Source of the DNA: Numida meleagris
Taxonomy: Eukaryota; Chordata; Aves; Galliformes; Numididae
NCBI RefSeq assembly: GCF_002078875.1
Contig: NC_034414.1
Location: 20,548,765 to 20,612,764 of the forward strand
DNA: 64,000 nt
Reading direction: 5' to 3'
Every line of letters begins with the position of its first letter. Position 1 is the first letter of the stretch. The position numbers and the translations under genes are program-made. Positions 12,055-27,429 of the stretch are shown one piece after another. The notes under the pieces are model-generated. The model ran no database searches. It worked only from the letters and a program-made list of their open reading frames with translations, and was not told where the DNA came from.

Positions 12055-15000
12055 AAGAAAGAAAATATAATCTTAACTCTGTAAGAAATACATGTTTGAA
12101 AAAGCTTATCCTGGATTTCCATGATTCAGAAAGTTATTAAGGGCATAGAAAATTGTTGTGGGAATGTGCATATCCAATCCGAAGTTGTGCCTGAAGAAGT
12201 AAATGTTAATTGTATATATAAACCAGAAAATAACACATTGACTTCTTTCCTCAATCTTACAATATTCTTCTCCATTGTTGAACACAATGGAATTCAATGT
12301 TGAATTGTTATCAATCATTTATATTATTAGATGATTCACATTCAGAAGGAGGTCATCCAAGCAGGAAGACTTTTCAATGTTAAATTTTGATCCCTATAAG
12401 TAAACTAAGCAAAAAACAAAATGGTGATATCATTCTGTGACCCAAGTTGCAATCATAAATTCTAATGTTATCTTAGCTACTTCTAAGAATTAGAGTATTT
12501 TAGCACTGGGAGCTTCACAACTGATAACATGTTTTTTATGAAAAGAAATAAAATCCTACCTTTTTAAGATAATCACAGCACTATTTTATATTTTCAGTTT
12601 AGAAGTTGTTCCTATGCATGGCTTTATAAATGTATATTTTACATCTATTACTTTGTAAGCTACACACATTGTAATCAGAATTGTCAGCAGATAAAAGCTG
12701 TTTTAACTGATCAAGCAGAAGACTTGGTTTATCCTTGATGTTTGATGGTTCTGTATGTATTTAAGAGAGTCAGAGCCTCCTGATTCCCTTTTTCTTTTTT
12801 TTTCTAAATTAAATTCCCAAAATATTTACTACAACTTTCAGTTCATTTTGGCCTTCTAAAAACTGATCTAGGGTAGGACAGATACAGACTGTTTATTTCA
12901 ATATTTAGTAACTCAGCACTGTTTCTTTAATTGTAAAGCACTGTATAAAGAGTCTTCCTGAAGCACGACCTTGATTTCACCTTATTCAGAACATAGTGCC
13001 TGTCTCAATGGATGATCATGTTAGCCTTAAGATATGTCAATAATGCATCAAAATCCAGGTATTTTATGTTGATGAAGGTGTTTTTTTCTCGACTACATGA
13101 TATGGATAATCCTTGTGTTGAAAAGATACAATATAGGCATTGTTGTTGCCAATGCAACTACTTTGTAAGACAGCTATTTTGGGAGAAAAAAAAATTCCTC
13201 TGTGAGCACTCTTTAAAGATATTGGAAACAAAAATTTAGAATTATTGAAGAAATTTTTTAAAGCCTGAGGCTGAGCTGCTGCTAAAACAGATATACTAAA
13301 TTACAGTTGCTTAGAAAGTATTTGGATCCTGCAGAATATTTATTTTATTTCAGTAAAATGTTTAGTGATCAATTTCAGATGGACTAACGTTCAGTTGTCA
13401 TGCCTGTATGGTTAGACATACTTAGCCTTTACGCAGAATTGAGAAATGGCTCTAGTGTACTATTTATCGGATGTTGTTGAGCATGTACCACTTTTCTCTG
13501 TTGAAAATACATTTCATATAATCACAAATGATACAGTGCTATTTCTGCAGCATTACAAATAAAGCACAAATGGTTAAATCATTTTATAAAGTATAAATTC
13601 TTATCTGAAGTGTCTGTGATCAAATTTATTTCTGTTCAGTGTGTGGGGAAAAAACAAAATTTTCTAAGCCCTTGTGTTTTAAAAATTCTGAATATTTCTT
13701 GAGTTCTGTTTATAAATGAGACAACTTTTTTCTGTATTTAAGTATTAAGTATTTAAATAAAAATTTCTAATTACTGTTGTATGAATGTATGTATTCCTTA
13801 AGTGCCTGTAGATACCTTAAACTATCCTAATCATGCAGACTTTGCATGTTACTTGAACACTTATTGGAGTCATAAGATATTCATTTCTGCTTAATTGCTC
13901 TGAGAGGGTTCAGATCCATACATAAAGGTGTTTTGAGCACCATTGATTGTACTCTCAGTTGAGAACAAAACCCAAAATTGCTATCTAATCAATATATGTG
14001 ATGAACTATTTTGCAATCCAAGAATCTGTTTGGGATGATTGTGTAAACAGTGTCTTTTGGTTAGTAACAGTCTTAATGGTCTATATCTCAGGATGGCAGG
14101 CTGCAGTATGGAAGCACAATCAGTGCTGCTAGCTAGCATAAATAACAAAAGTTTGCAAACTGATTTTTTTAAATGAAACACCACTGAAATATCTCCAACG
14201 TAAAATTATAATCAGTTTCATTTATGACAAAATAATATGAATATTTTTTCTAGTAAGAATTTCTTAAGGAAGTACTTTTGATTTAGTTTAGTGCCTAACC
14301 GTAGTGTTTGAGGGTCTAAGTTGATAAAATACCTGACTTTGTCCTGTCTGTTCAAAAATAGTGTGGATACTGCACAGAAGATCTTGATATCTCATTGATG
14401 TTAAAAAAAAAGTTCATACATGATATTTGCTCTGTGCACATCTCTTGCACTGATACCATGAATGTAAGCAAAGGCATTAAATAGCCTACTTCTGATTCAC
14501 TAGGCTGCAGAGAAAAACAAAATTGTAGATATTGAACAAGAGGTAGTATTTACTATACTGTTATTTTTGAACAATTGTAAAGAGATTATCAGTGATTAAG
14601 CCTAAATATCTCATGTGCTTGTAGAAACAAAGAGGTATAGATAACTAATGTCAGATAAAATACTTTAAGGGTGAATGAGTCAGAACTCTTCTACATGTTT
14701 TATAGTACACATCATTATTCAATGCAGTAGTGAAAAAATCATCATGAGTTAATGAAATGGAAGACAAAATATAAGCCATGTCTTCTCAAAAAATAAGTCT
14801 GCTCTTCTGCAAGTTAACTATTTGGCTAGCTCATGCTTCTGTTGATAAACAACGCATACCTTAACTGTAATATCCTTTTTTATTTAAACTGTAGTGCTAT
14901 TTGTTTCCTCTGCTAGACCTCATTACCCCTCACCATTCACACTGTTATAGTGAGAAGCAGTAATCTATTATATATATATATAGTATTAATATAGTCCTTC

Positions 15001-18000
15001 AAATTAACATGCCTTACTGGTGATATTGCCTTCACTGATGGTGCTGTAAAGGTATGTTTCTGTGGGGATCATATTTCCCAGATGGTCTGCAGCCTGGAAG
15101 AACAAGAAGTAACTGAGATACCTAACTCTTTGTGATGCTGCCCCAGTAAAAGTTTCAGCTGCAGATAGCACTTAACAGTGAAAACTTCAGCACAGCTTGT
15201 GCATTTTCTCTGCCTCGTAACGCCTAATCAGCATCACCTTCCAGCTCACTACAAACCTTTTTCCATGGATCACTGGAAGCAGAGTACCTGAGAGGATGGC
15301 CTTTCTTATCCCACTGAAATCTGTTGTACCTGGTGTTTCCTTTAAGGTGAAAAATGGAGTCTAGAAACTAGTAGAGCCAAATAATTACTGCATTACACTC
15401 TACTTTTGCTGGAAAATTTTACTTTCTCTGGACATAAAACTCTTTAATGATCCCTAGCAAAGAACAATTTAGCAATCAGAGTTGTATGTGAGGGAACGCC
15501 ACGTTTACATCTGAGATATATTTTTCTTTTCATTGCAAATATAAAATTAAAGAATAGTACCTTGTTTTCAAAATAATGCCACACTCAACAATTATAGTGT
15601 TACAATTACACACTTTTATGGAGACTTTCATTTTATAATTATCGTGATGATTTTTCTGTTTTATAAACTTTTTTCTCTAGATAGCAATAGAGGCCCATTC
15701 TTCGTACTGTGTTTCTGAGAAACCTAGGAGGTACAGATGATGTTGGAAAAAGAAATGAATCTGGCTATATGAGCAATCTAAGTGGTCTACTCTATGCAAA
15801 GGGAAGCATCTGTATTAATTACTCCAGTTCAGAGTCTAAAGCAATTCACTGGAGCTACTGAGCAATGGAGTGCTTGGCCATTATTACAAAATACCTGACC
15901 TGGCCTTTGGTATTCTGAGGGGATTTACATGTTAATTGTTTAGGATTCTTTTGCTAGTTTCTTAATATATAAGAAACTGTAATGCACAGTGGAAAGTTCC
16001 TAAATTGGAAAACATGTTTGATTTTGTATTCATTTTTCTGGTGCAAGAAAATCTATCTCAGAAGACATTTTATTGGCTTAATTATCACAACAGAAATTTG
16101 TGACTTAGGAAGCCTGGGTTCAGAGAACATTTTTATTCTTTGATAGGTCTGTGAAACAAGCAGCTTGTTGTGTATTATTTCTGCAATATGTTTTAATTCA
16201 ATGTGAACACTGTAATAGAGATGGCTCATTCTAATAGCAGACAACAATTCTTCCCATTGATCTGGCTGTCACTCTTAGGTTGCAGAATTCCCACTTATTA
16301 AAAAGGTTCTGATACTGAAAGAGTCTGTGCTTATAACTGAAAAATATGATGTGAAACACCAAAAAAAATTTTTTTTAGTTATCTTTTGCTGATTTACATA
16401 CACATGCTCCGTGTTAGAGGCAGGAGGAAAGTGAAATGAGGTAAGCAATGAAAATGCTGAAAGTTGCTGTCAATGGGATCAAAATTTAGCCATTTCTTTA
16501 AAGGTATGTTATTTCACCCATCAATTTTTTTCTTTATTTTACAGTGTAAACTCATACATCTAATTACATAGCAGAGGTTTCTATAGTGAGCCAGAGCCAT
16601 GTTTCTTTTCAAGATGACTGCCACTTGAAAACTGCCAGGTTTTTTATGCTTTTTTTTTTGTGCTGCACATACTTATAATTGTATGAAGTATGGATGTTTG
16701 GGAAAGATTACTGGTAGATCAACAGTTTCAGTAGAACTTACATGATGAAAGACCAAAGAATTTCTTTATGATCTTTCATACTTTCTCATCTGACTCGTGT
16801 GGCAATCACCGAGTTTTACAGGTTTTTCATTTGCTAATTCTGAACGTAATATCATACAATTCCTTGCAGATAAATCTTACAGTTTTTGTATGCCATTACA
16901 AATGAAGACTGAACAAATAACTAAGAGTACATAAAATGTTAGATAGCAGATGTAAGGGCATTGTGAACTAAGTAATGCTTACTAGTGGTAGTTTTACACA
17001 AATGAAGTCATATTCCACATGATAGCAGTAACTTTTCAAAGCCTGTTGCTCAGACTACCAGACAAAATAAAAATTTGTAAAATCCCTGTAGAATTTCCCC
17101 ATTTTAAAATGGTACTTTTCAAGAGGATTCTTATAATTCTTCAAAACCCATAATGACTTTCTTTACAATCCTCAGTAAATTAGTCTGTTCTTTTGATAAG
17201 TAATCAATGATTCCCTCATCAACTCTATAAACAGAAGAAAAATAAACATAATTTGATTACTGGGAAGATTTATTAATTTTTAGGCTGTTTAAAAACATAA
17301 GGATTCCCTTCAGCTTATGAGTTCCCAACATTCTCTTTCATAGTGCTTTAAAATGTTTAGTAAAATTTTCACTTAATACTCAGTGCATTTTAATTGTTGT
17401 GCATTCTGTAGCACCTTTACAAGTTTGTAAAATTTTGACATTGCTATTATGATGTGATGTTCACTAAATCAGCAGTCATGGTTGTGTCAAATTAAGTATC
17501 TGGTTGCACCCATCTCTGAATTAGGAATATCTTGAACATCAAAGGGAAGTTTCTCTGAATTTCATGAATGTTTTCTACTGTGGTACATACGAATTGTTGG
17601 TATTGATCCTTCGTATTAAAAATTTCATGCAATTGCAGATTCACCCTAAGAAAAATACAATTTTAGAGAACTTAATAAAATAAAAAATCTGAAAAATGCT
17701 GAACTTGATGCAATCCACATAACTACTTGAACTTTCTTTAAATAAGTAAACAGACTATATATTATTATTTTCAGAAATATAATATTTTCTTGTAATGAAC
17801 GTGACCCACTCTATTAATCTCATTCAATCTATGTGACTCTTAAGCATGTCCTTTTATTTCATTTTTTTTTTCCTTTTTTCCTGGTGCATGCAGTCATCTT
17901 TTTGCAGCACTGCAAAGCAAAAGTTGGAAAGAGTTTCTATGGTTATGGAATTAAATAAGCTGTTACACCACAAAAGTGATGGCATTTGCCTTTAAAGATT

Positions 18001-19849
18001 TGGTGAACAAAAAGTGTTTTGTCCTATATAATATTTACATGGTTTCCATTTCAGTTACTGGTTCTATGATATTCAACAGCTAGCTAGAACAGAGAACATC
18101 CTGGTCAGGAAAAGAAAGATAGTGCAAATTCTAGATATGAATGTAACTTTTTCATTCTATATTTTTATTGTACTGTTAATGAGGCCTGATATTCCTGTCT
18201 GGCAACTACTTGATGTAATTTAAAAATAAAAATAAAATCTAAGAATAATGGTTGATTAGATCTACCTTATATTTTTAATTGTATTATTTACCCATTTAGA
18301 ATCTAATGCAGATGAACATTTTTTACATTTCTAATCCTATTACTGTTTTTAGAGGACCAAGAAACTAGAAAGTAATTGTTTTTTTGTTAGTAAAATGTAC
18401 ATTTACAATTTCATCATAATTAATTTTTCTTTCTTCTGAGGCAATTTGAACTTGAGATTTTGGTTCACTTAGGAAGTTAGTGCAAGGCCTGATGCTTACC
18501 ACTCAGGTATTTCTATATGCTACAATATTGGAGTTAGAGCAGAAGTGTTCCTCATTTATGAACTGGAGGACATGCTAAGAAAACATGTTGGAACTAAATT
18601 AAAGGCATGGACACTTCTATGTGACTGACTAACTTTAAAATAGACCTATGCACTTCAAAGTAGTTATGAAAACACGAACTCCTACTTACTTCCTCCACCT
18701 CCATTCAATCAAAAAATTCTTCATGTATTTGCATGATTGGTCATACTTTGCAAGTGAATTTTTATCTCCATAGCAATGGCTCTGACCATAGAGGTCTAGT
18801 GATTCTACTCTAGTATGCATTACCATCTGGTGTCCTTTTAAAGAATTACAACATATTCATCTATATGTATGCAGACATCTACATATGTACATGTAACTGT
18901 TATACATATTTTTAATGCTTTGCCATCTGGTGTCTGATGCTAAAATTATAGCATAGTGAGTGAGATTTGGAATCCTATCAAAGGAACTCAGAGTAACAGG
19001 GTCTTGAAACACTGAATGTACCTGTATAATTACTTTTTCTTTTTTTAAAGAAAAAAGATTTAAGGAAATCTTCCAGTATCTTTTCCTCAAATTTTCTTAA
19101 TGAAAAGAAATGAACATTGACACAAAGCCAGAAAGGATGGTTGTATGATGGAAGTATTGAACTGAAACTTTAAAATTTGTAGCTTTTTTTTTTTATTATT
19201 TCTTAACAGAGTTTTCACTCCTTTTTCTGTAGGTCAGTAACTGATTTTTCATATAGATGGTACTAAAGACAACAGATTAATCTATAATGTATATTCTGAT
19301 TATTCTGATTCTGAAAAGTTATCTACTTATGATGTAGGTAACTCTCTAATCCTAGTGGTTTAAAATTATTATAAGTGACAAATGAAACTCAAGAGTTTGA
19401 ATTGCAATTTTACATTTCTACCATTTCACGTGAAAGAGTTCTTTCCATTGACTCACAAATGGTGTATAAGAAAATTTGTCTTATGTTATTTGAGCCTGGA
19501 AAACAGGAAAATACTGTTTTTCTCCTGGAAAAGTCAGACACATTTCTATTCAACACGCTAGTCTTCTTCATAATCTTTCTACCACTATTGCTAGATGGGA
19601 ATGAAATTGAAAGGAGAAAAAAAATTGGTTTGGCCATTGTTTTGGCAGACCTCTGCAAACATAAAAATTTGTGGGGAAAAAATTTTATGTAAGTATCAAC
19701 ACTGACATGGAAGTGCACAGTGCGTATGGAATGATAATAGAACCACAAAATGGTTTGGGTTTGAATGCACCTTTAAAGATATTGTTCCTGCTCTCTGTGC
19801 AGTGAGTGTAGGAGATTGAATCTGTCATCAAAAACTGAACTTACAAACC

Positions 19850-20000
19850 AATATCATTGACAGTTCATACTGCATTCACATTAGCTCCACGTTAATTCAT
19901 CTTGATTAATGTTGTTATGGTGAATATCAAAGGCATTAATAATGATTAACGTATTTATTGCAACATCTTGCTGACTGGGGTAATATTTTGTAAAGCTGGC
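19850..20000. promoter_or_regulatory. Candidate conserved non-coding element, homeodomain-site-rich
   Basis: Dense ATTA words in a short non-repetitive stretch: CCACGTTAATTCATC, TTGATTAATGTTG, GGCATTAATAATGATTAACG. No transposon similarity and no long homopolymer. Homeodomain-type site clustering suggests an enhancer, but conservation cannot be seen from one sequence. Confidence 0.25.
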
Positions 20001-23000
20001 AATAGCATTGTGCATCTGTCTTTGTTCTTTATGTAGATCTAGATGCAGAATAATTTATAAGGTGACTGCTACAGCTCTAAAAATGTAGGCTTCAAGAGTT
20101 TGTCATTTTCTCTGCTTGGTCATAAATTTGCTAGCATTTGCCAGTAGGCTTAAAGAATGCCAGACGTATGTTTCTTCATTTTGTAAGCTTGCATTGTTAC
20201 GTGTAAATGTATTTCTGTTGTTCCTGAATGTAGATTAACCAATCAGAAGTTATGAGCTTTGCTTAAATACTTTAGATGTCTTTTCCTAGAGTTGTATACA
20301 GATATTACCCACATCAGAAATCCTATCAATTCACATTGCTCAGCACTGGATTTTAAGGGTATTTCTTTGGAGTTACTGAAGCCACTCAATAGGACTATGA
20401 TACAGGGAATATTAGAAATAACTTTGCAGCATATGGAACTGGAATATACATGATGTCTTTCACAAGTATGGAATAAATATCTTCTGTAAATGGTAGTGGA
20501 AGTCACTATTTTCCAAATAATTATTTAGTGGGGAAAAAAAAAAAAACTGTGCTTTTTCTACAGTACTAATGCTTTAGAAATAAGCTGTCACTGTATTTTC
20601 TGAGATTATATTAAGAATTTAAGGTATTAAAAATTATTTAAGCACTTTAAATGGAAATTATAGACTTTTATTGTAAAAAATAATGAAGTAGATATTTCCT
20701 TTCTTATTTTAAAAGATATTTTACAGTGATTTGACATAGAAACAAACAAACTTTACTCATGAATGAAAGAATAGTTGAGCAGCATCTAAAGCTGATGATT
20801 AAGTAGATGAAATCTAATCATAGAATTGGAATTCGTTTTTAAGTGTCAGCAAAAACATGAACTGCACTGTGCCTTTCCACAATTAAGTGTGATCAAGAGG
20901 CAAGGAGGTACTGCAAATATGGCGATAGAATTGCCTATACTTTTATAAAGAGGAATAATATGAATCACATAGAGTTTATATATAGACACGTGCTCTAGAC
21001 AATTTTGAAAACTGGAGAGCTGGAGGGGGGTGGTTGTTCACTTGCTTTCTCAATACAGTATTAAATATTTGTGAAATACATTGATAAGTCATAATTTTTA
21101 TTTGCTTCAGCTTTAACTCAGAATCTACTTTTGGTGTCCTTTAGATTTCCAATGGACTCATTGCTTTAAGGGATTTCTTTAGGCAATCTGGCATTTTCCA
21201 ATTTATTTTGTTTGTTGTAGATTATTTTAATAAAATAGTGAAAGAATTATCTGACCCATTTCAGAAGCAGCTACTCAGTCTGCATACATATTCCATAGAA
21301 CAAACTTTAACTGAAAATCAAGAAATACAAAAGTTGCATCCAAGAGAGGCCCAATGACAAATGGCTTAATACAATAACTGCTTTTTAAAAAGACAGAATA
21401 AGAGGAATGGAAATCCTAAGTAGGTCTTGTGTCCCTTCAGATACTGGGCACTCTCTTTTCATGCATCAACAAATAGATCCCGGATGGATTTTTGTATGGT
21501 ATGTTGCACAGAGCAGATGCTGTCTGTGGAGAGAAACTCTCACTTTAGGTTATTTGAACTATCATATAACTTCTTTACAAGAAAACGGGTGTATTCCTTA
21601 ATGGTATTCTCATGAGTAGTTCTTTCTGCCCTTTTATATTCAGGCAAGGCCACACAGGTCGTGTAACTGCTGGTGTCAAAATAAGAAGCTGCCTGCAGGC
21701 CCCTCTGTTATGATGAACTGGCTGAATTTATTCTGCAGCCAAAGATCTTGTGCACCACAATAGTAACCTGGAAGCCATACCACATATGCAGCATGGGCCT
21801 ACACCTACTCATGCTAACTGCTGTGTGAATCACTGGCTCTTGCACATGCACCAGTCTCACAGTCAGAAGAGATAAAAATGTCGCCTTTATTACATGAATT
21901 AAAACTTTGACAAAAGCGTAAAAACAGTCAGAAATGTCTAAGTATGTGGTCTTTGGATAACTTCACAGTTGTGCATGTGTGCGATGAAAATCTGTAATAC
22001 TTGTAGAATTCTAATGTAAACAAGTCCACAGTCCTGTCAAAAACTAGATAGATATCATGGGTGAAGAACCAGTGTGGGAACAATGAGGTATGGATTTCTT
22101 GGTGATAGAAGTGTAAAAGAACAGCTAATTTTTCTGAGAACAATTACTTCTACCTTCAAAAGTTGGGACCTGAAGAAAGGATCTACTAGGTCCATAACAT
22201 ACTTGAGACATTGTATTTTTATTCCTTTATTGATAGTTTCTCCCATTAAATCCTTTCCTAGTTTGCTTAACAAACCCTTTCAGCGAGCTCTTCAACATAA
22301 AAACGTGCAATCTGAGAGGTCCCTTTGAACCCCTTTGCTGTATAGCAGGGACAGTACTGTGTGAGAGGACTTTGTTCTCTTCAATTCTTCCAAAGATTTC
22401 CTTTTTATTCACTTCTACTGAAGGAGGGGGTGGATACGATTGCTTACTCTTAGTGAGAATATGATCATCTAAGGAAAGAAGGCAATTAAAAAGAGCTTTT
22501 GCTGAGATATAAATAACAAGAACTCATTTTTTTAATTATCCTTTAATAACAGAGATGCAGTCTATGCCAAGTATTGCACTTTATTTTCTTTTGACTTCCT
22601 GACCTTTCAAATCTGAATTGATTCCTGTTTGAACTCACATTTCTTTTGGAAAATAATATTGAATAAAAAATTCACAATTATGGAGAATCCACCATAACAG
22701 CAAATAATTTTTGTGATATCTGATTTACTCTGTTAAACTGCAGTCATAGTAATCTAATCTTTTCTAATGTGCTCTCAGTGATAGATACTGAGAGAAATCT
22801 AACCTTCCGGTTGATTCCTTCCAGACTGTAAAGCAGCCTTCTACATTTCAGTTCCAAGATTGTGTTCTTTTTAGATAGCTACCGTAGCTCCTTTAACTTC
22901 ATTCACTGTAACGCTCTCTTCATGCTATCAGAATTCTCTCTGATTCATGGACACTGTTGTTGAAGTACTAGTCAACAAATATCAAATGAGACATTATATG

Positions 23001-26000
23001 TTCTTCTTAATCTTACTTAACATTCTCCTTTTTACTTGTCTAATGATAATGTATTTATTTTTGGCTACTACGCAGCATAGAGCATGCATACATCATCCAC
23101 TAGTTTTTTTTTCAAATTCATTGGTAATTTTGCGAAGATGGATTGTGGATGTTGTATTACTTTTTTGTTACTTGACCTTAGATACATATGTAAAGTAACA
23201 TTTATTTGTCTATTTTGCTGTGGTAAGTTTTCAATTTTCTTTTGGAAGTGGAATGGGGTAGAACATCCTCTAGTTCAGGACGTGATTGTCACTAATCTTC
23301 TCAGAAGTAGGTGCTCTGCACTTTCTAAGACATCACAGAGATGAGAAAGAGCACATCGAAGGCTCTTTTGACTTTCCCATTCATATCTGACATCTCATTT
23401 TACTTTTCAGCCATCAGTATTCAATTAATTGGATGTATCCCAATTAGAAGTTTAACCAGCGATCTTTAATGCATGAGTTCCTAGCTACTAACTTCAAACT
23501 CATCAGAGTATATAGTGACTTCTAAGTTTCCAGGGTCCAAAAAGTAACAGAACTTTCCTTTCTTCTGGTTCTTACTGTGTGTATGTTACATTATTTCGAA
23601 ATTTGTCACAGAGCTCTTTGCTCTGAGAAACAGAGGGTGGACTAAGCTGAAAGGCAGCATTGTTTCAATCTAAAGCACAAAAAAGACCCTTTTTATACTC
23701 TTCTCATATACTGGATTATTGTATTGAGAACTAAAAAGATAAACGTTATTAACTGTAGATTCACTTTTGTGCAATTCAAATTTTTTTGGACCAAATTTAT
23801 TCACTGAGGGAATTGGAAGTGAGTAGAAATTAAAATTATTTCTGAATACTAGTCAAATTCAGGTAAAATTCTTAATTACAAAATTAAACAAACTTTGGAA
23901 ATATTTTAATTATTGTTTTGAAATGAGGTCTCAAAATTATATGTCTAAATATAACAAGAGAAATTATACTTCTAGTCTCAGAGACAACATGTGTATTTCA
24001 ATCTGAAACTTGGGAAAGATTATTAGAAAATGGAGAAGTAAATTCCACTGGACTTATTTTGAAAATATATCAACATTGGAACAGAAAAGAATAGCTTATT
24101 TTTTGCATTTCTGTAATGATCACATAGAAGCAGTGTTGATATATAAGTAGTAACTCTCTATTTTTGATGCGCTCTCTGATTTCAGGGATAATGAAACTTC
24201 CCAGATTTTCTGAACGTAGTCAATGAATGATCAAATTCAGTTTTCCTTATTTTTTTAAATAACCCTTTACTTTTAGTTCCACAAAGGACTTTTGCCTCAA
24301 CAGTTTGCCATTAAATAATAAATCTATATTTAATATAGACTTTAATATAACTGCAAATAAACATAAATGTTTAAATGTAATAATGAAATTCAAGGACTTT
24401 CTAGTTGTGCATTACTAACCTGCTTGTGTTCTTTTGACCCAACTGGATTTCCAAAGTCATAATTTGTGTGCCTTTTGATTATCAGTTGACACTGAGCAGA
24501 ATACTATTTTGAGCACTTGCTATGTCCAAATTCTTACTTCTTTCTATACAACTAGAAGATGACATAATATGTGAAGAATGCAACTGTACTTTTTTCAGTT
24601 ATAGGGGGCCTATTTGTGAATATATACTATCCATATTCACTAAGCATTTTTGAAGACTATCAATATATACTCTGTCAGATCAAATAACTATGCTTACGCC
24701 TGTTACGCAGTCATCTTCCTCAAAGCACTGCTTACTCTCCCAAAATTACCAGAGTATTGAGCAACTTTGTTGACTTTAACAACATACATGTAGTTTTTAC
24801 TTTGTCCTTTCCAGTTCTGAAATTTCAGGGAAGTAATTTGCTTTTACCATTCATTACTACTATGGAGCATGTTTCATCTATTTTAATTTTGAGATTTAGA
24901 AATGTGTGTTCCAAAAGTAAGGTAATTTTTTTATATTCCTATGGTCAGTGGATAAATATGTAAAGATCTTAGTACAGCTGGGCTGTTATTCTCTGAAAGC
25001 ACCTATTTCACATCATTCATTATAAAGAAGCAAACAGCACTTATCCGATTAACTTTCACATATAAATCATTATATTTTTTAGAGGTTTTTAGCTTTTTTA
25101 TTCCTTTGTAAAATATAAATTTATTATGACAACCGTTTTAGAGATGCATTTCATAACAAAGAACATTTTTCTGTTAAACTTATGCTTAATTATAGTCCAA
25201 GTTTTAACATTTTTTCATGAAGAAAAACAATGTTGTAAAAATCCCCAAATCACTCTAGTGACTCTCTGTAAGAAAAATCATTCTTCTCTGGTACAGTTAG
25301 TGATTTAAATGTCTACTACGTCACAGTGTACTCGTTACTTCTTGTTAGCAGTAATGAATTCACAAAGTCACAGTATGTATGTAATAAACTCCGTGTGACT
25401 CTAAACTTGTTTAGAGACAGACGGGTTGAGACAGACAGGAATCAACTTAGCCAAATGTTGGACATCACATCTAAAAATGAAGTAATTTATGGTGAATATT
25501 CAAAAGAATTATTAAAATAAAAATGCCTTGAAAATAGTGGCAGTTTGAAGCTTAGGGAATGAAGACCTAACTATATTACTCCACTAAGCATTTCTCTGGA
25601 ATACAAGTGGATAAGTAGGAAACTACACTGATCAAAAAGCACCTGAGTAGGAAGGATCTAGCCAAGTGCTGGAGGCCATAGCTGAGGCAAGGGTTGTTTA
25701 CAGGTGTCTTCCATTCTGTGCTGGTGGAGGTAAAGGTAAGTGCTTACAGCTTAGTGCAAGTTCAAATGTTGGAATTTCCTAGTGGGCTGGAAAATGAGCA
25801 GTAGCCAGCTCTCAGAAATCCTTTTTTCCAAGTCATGAACAAGACAAAAAAACTACTCAAGAAAAATAGCACAAAAATACCTCTTGTACACTGCTAAACA
25901 GCTACAATTTAATAAACATAATCTCTTGCATATTAGAGTTGCATATAGTTAGCAACTGTTCTTAATTTTTAGCCCAGCTGACCTGTTATATTTAAAGTGG

Positions 26001-26768
26001 TTTATGAACTTCTGGTAAACTGAAACACTTCATTTCAGTGTTTGCTAACTTTTCCCCACACATAGTAAGACAAACGTTTGTTCCGGTTTCTGATAAAATA
26101 TGGATGCTGTTTCATGTTGTATGCTGTTTACCATTTAATTTCAACGTATCTTCACTGAAGCCATGTATGATGCACTGTGCGCTGCATAAAGGGAGATGAG
26201 AAATCTAATTTCTTTAAAGTCTTCATTGGAAATGAATGTGATGGGGTTGGCAGCTCCTCAAATGATGCAGGAAAATATGCTAAGGAAGCTGCTTTTTGAA
26301 GAGTTAAATGACTCTTGAAATATAGCCAAGAAACTGTTTCTTAAGGTCTACTGAACACAGAAGATGAACTTGGTGCAAGAACTCCTTAAAGAAAAAGCTG
26401 GAAACAAAAATGAATGGAACTTTTTTTTCTGTTTAAACCAAAGTTCTCTTTTCTTGACTTCCACATTTGTGCCATAACTGTAAGAAAACTTTTTCCTGCA
26501 CTAAAGGTATAAGATAAATCCATTTGTCTCTATCACAGGTTCAGTAAATGTTGAAAAACACACAAGTAAAGGAAACTAATAACTTTATTTCACAAAAGCC
26601 ACTTAACATCCAAGGGATAGTAGAGCAGATTCATTCTGAATTGTGACATCTAAACTACTAAAATTCTCTGACCAACTTTCCAGACCAAACTGAACTTTTT
26701 GTAAGAGTACGGGATCTGTTACCCTAGAATTGTCATCTGCTTCTGGATTCTTCTACTTCTTCGTTAAG

Positions 26769-26797
26769 TTTATACTCAAGTTCCCCTTGAGTATAAA
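26769..26797. other. Perfect inverted repeat, 12-bp stem
   Basis: The stem TTTATACTCAAG pairs perfectly with CTTGAGTATAAA across the 5-base spacer TTCCC. On RNA it would form a compact hairpin. It is too short for a microRNA precursor and carries no T-run that would make it a terminator in this genome. Function unknown; it may be a local templated mutation. Confidence 0.8.
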
Positions 26798-27150
26798 TGA
26801 ATGAAGATCTAGGCTAGTCATGTCCTACAATTTTATTTCTACAGTGCTCTGGTTTAATTACACTTTCACTACCAAGAATTTATATATAAAACTAACACCA
26901 GATAAAATTTCTTTCTAGAAGATGATTTCTCAACTCAGTCAAATATATTCATCTTATATAAAAGTCTTGGTTTTTTTGGGGGGAATAGTCTTATTTTTCA
27001 AGTATGTAGTATCTTCACATTTAAATTAAGTTCTGAAAGGCAAGTAAAAAGTCTGCTTTTTTTTTTAAGTTTTCCTTAGTGCTAAAGATAGTCCTTAGGT
27101 GCAAAACCCAATAAATCCAATGATTATATGTATACTGGATCAGTTCTGAT

Positions 27151-27176
27151 CATAGTTGATCAGTAGATCAACTATG
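27151..27176. other. Perfect inverted repeat, 11-bp stem
   Basis: CATAGTTGATC pairs with GATCAACTATG across the 4-base loop AGTA. It lies about 350 bases from the other perfect hairpin. Another TTCTGATCA word sits just upstream, making a small cluster of GATC-containing words. No assigned function. Confidence 0.8.
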
Positions 27177-27420
27177 TACCTCAAACTTTTTTTCAACAGA
27201 AAGCAATTAGCCAGATATTAAAATGATCTAAAAACGTAGATAAAACTCTATTATTTTTATTTAAAGGCAAATCTTAGGTACCCTAAGCACAGTGTCTTAG
27301 GTCATTTATTAAATTCCAGAGCTAATGTATAATACAATAAAATGCTACTACTGATAAATACTGGTCCTCCAAATTGCTGTGAATGGCTTTGTTTCCAAAC
27401 ATGAAAAATTAAAACAAAGC

Positions 27421-27429
<9 letters not shown>

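Noticed and set aside
19375..19748. Overlapping open frames of 105 codons (plus) and 112 codons (minus)
   Set aside because: They share the same bases on opposite strands, are AT-rich, and show no domain or codon signature. A few frames of this length are expected by chance in 64 kb of such DNA.
20816..20840. AATCATAGAATTGG word resembling a reversed CR1 tail
   Set aside because: No CR1 3' untranslated sequence follows; likely coincidence.
21640..21850. GC-richer stretch considered as an exon or old repeat
   Set aside because: Stops in all frames at short intervals and no repeat family that I recognise.
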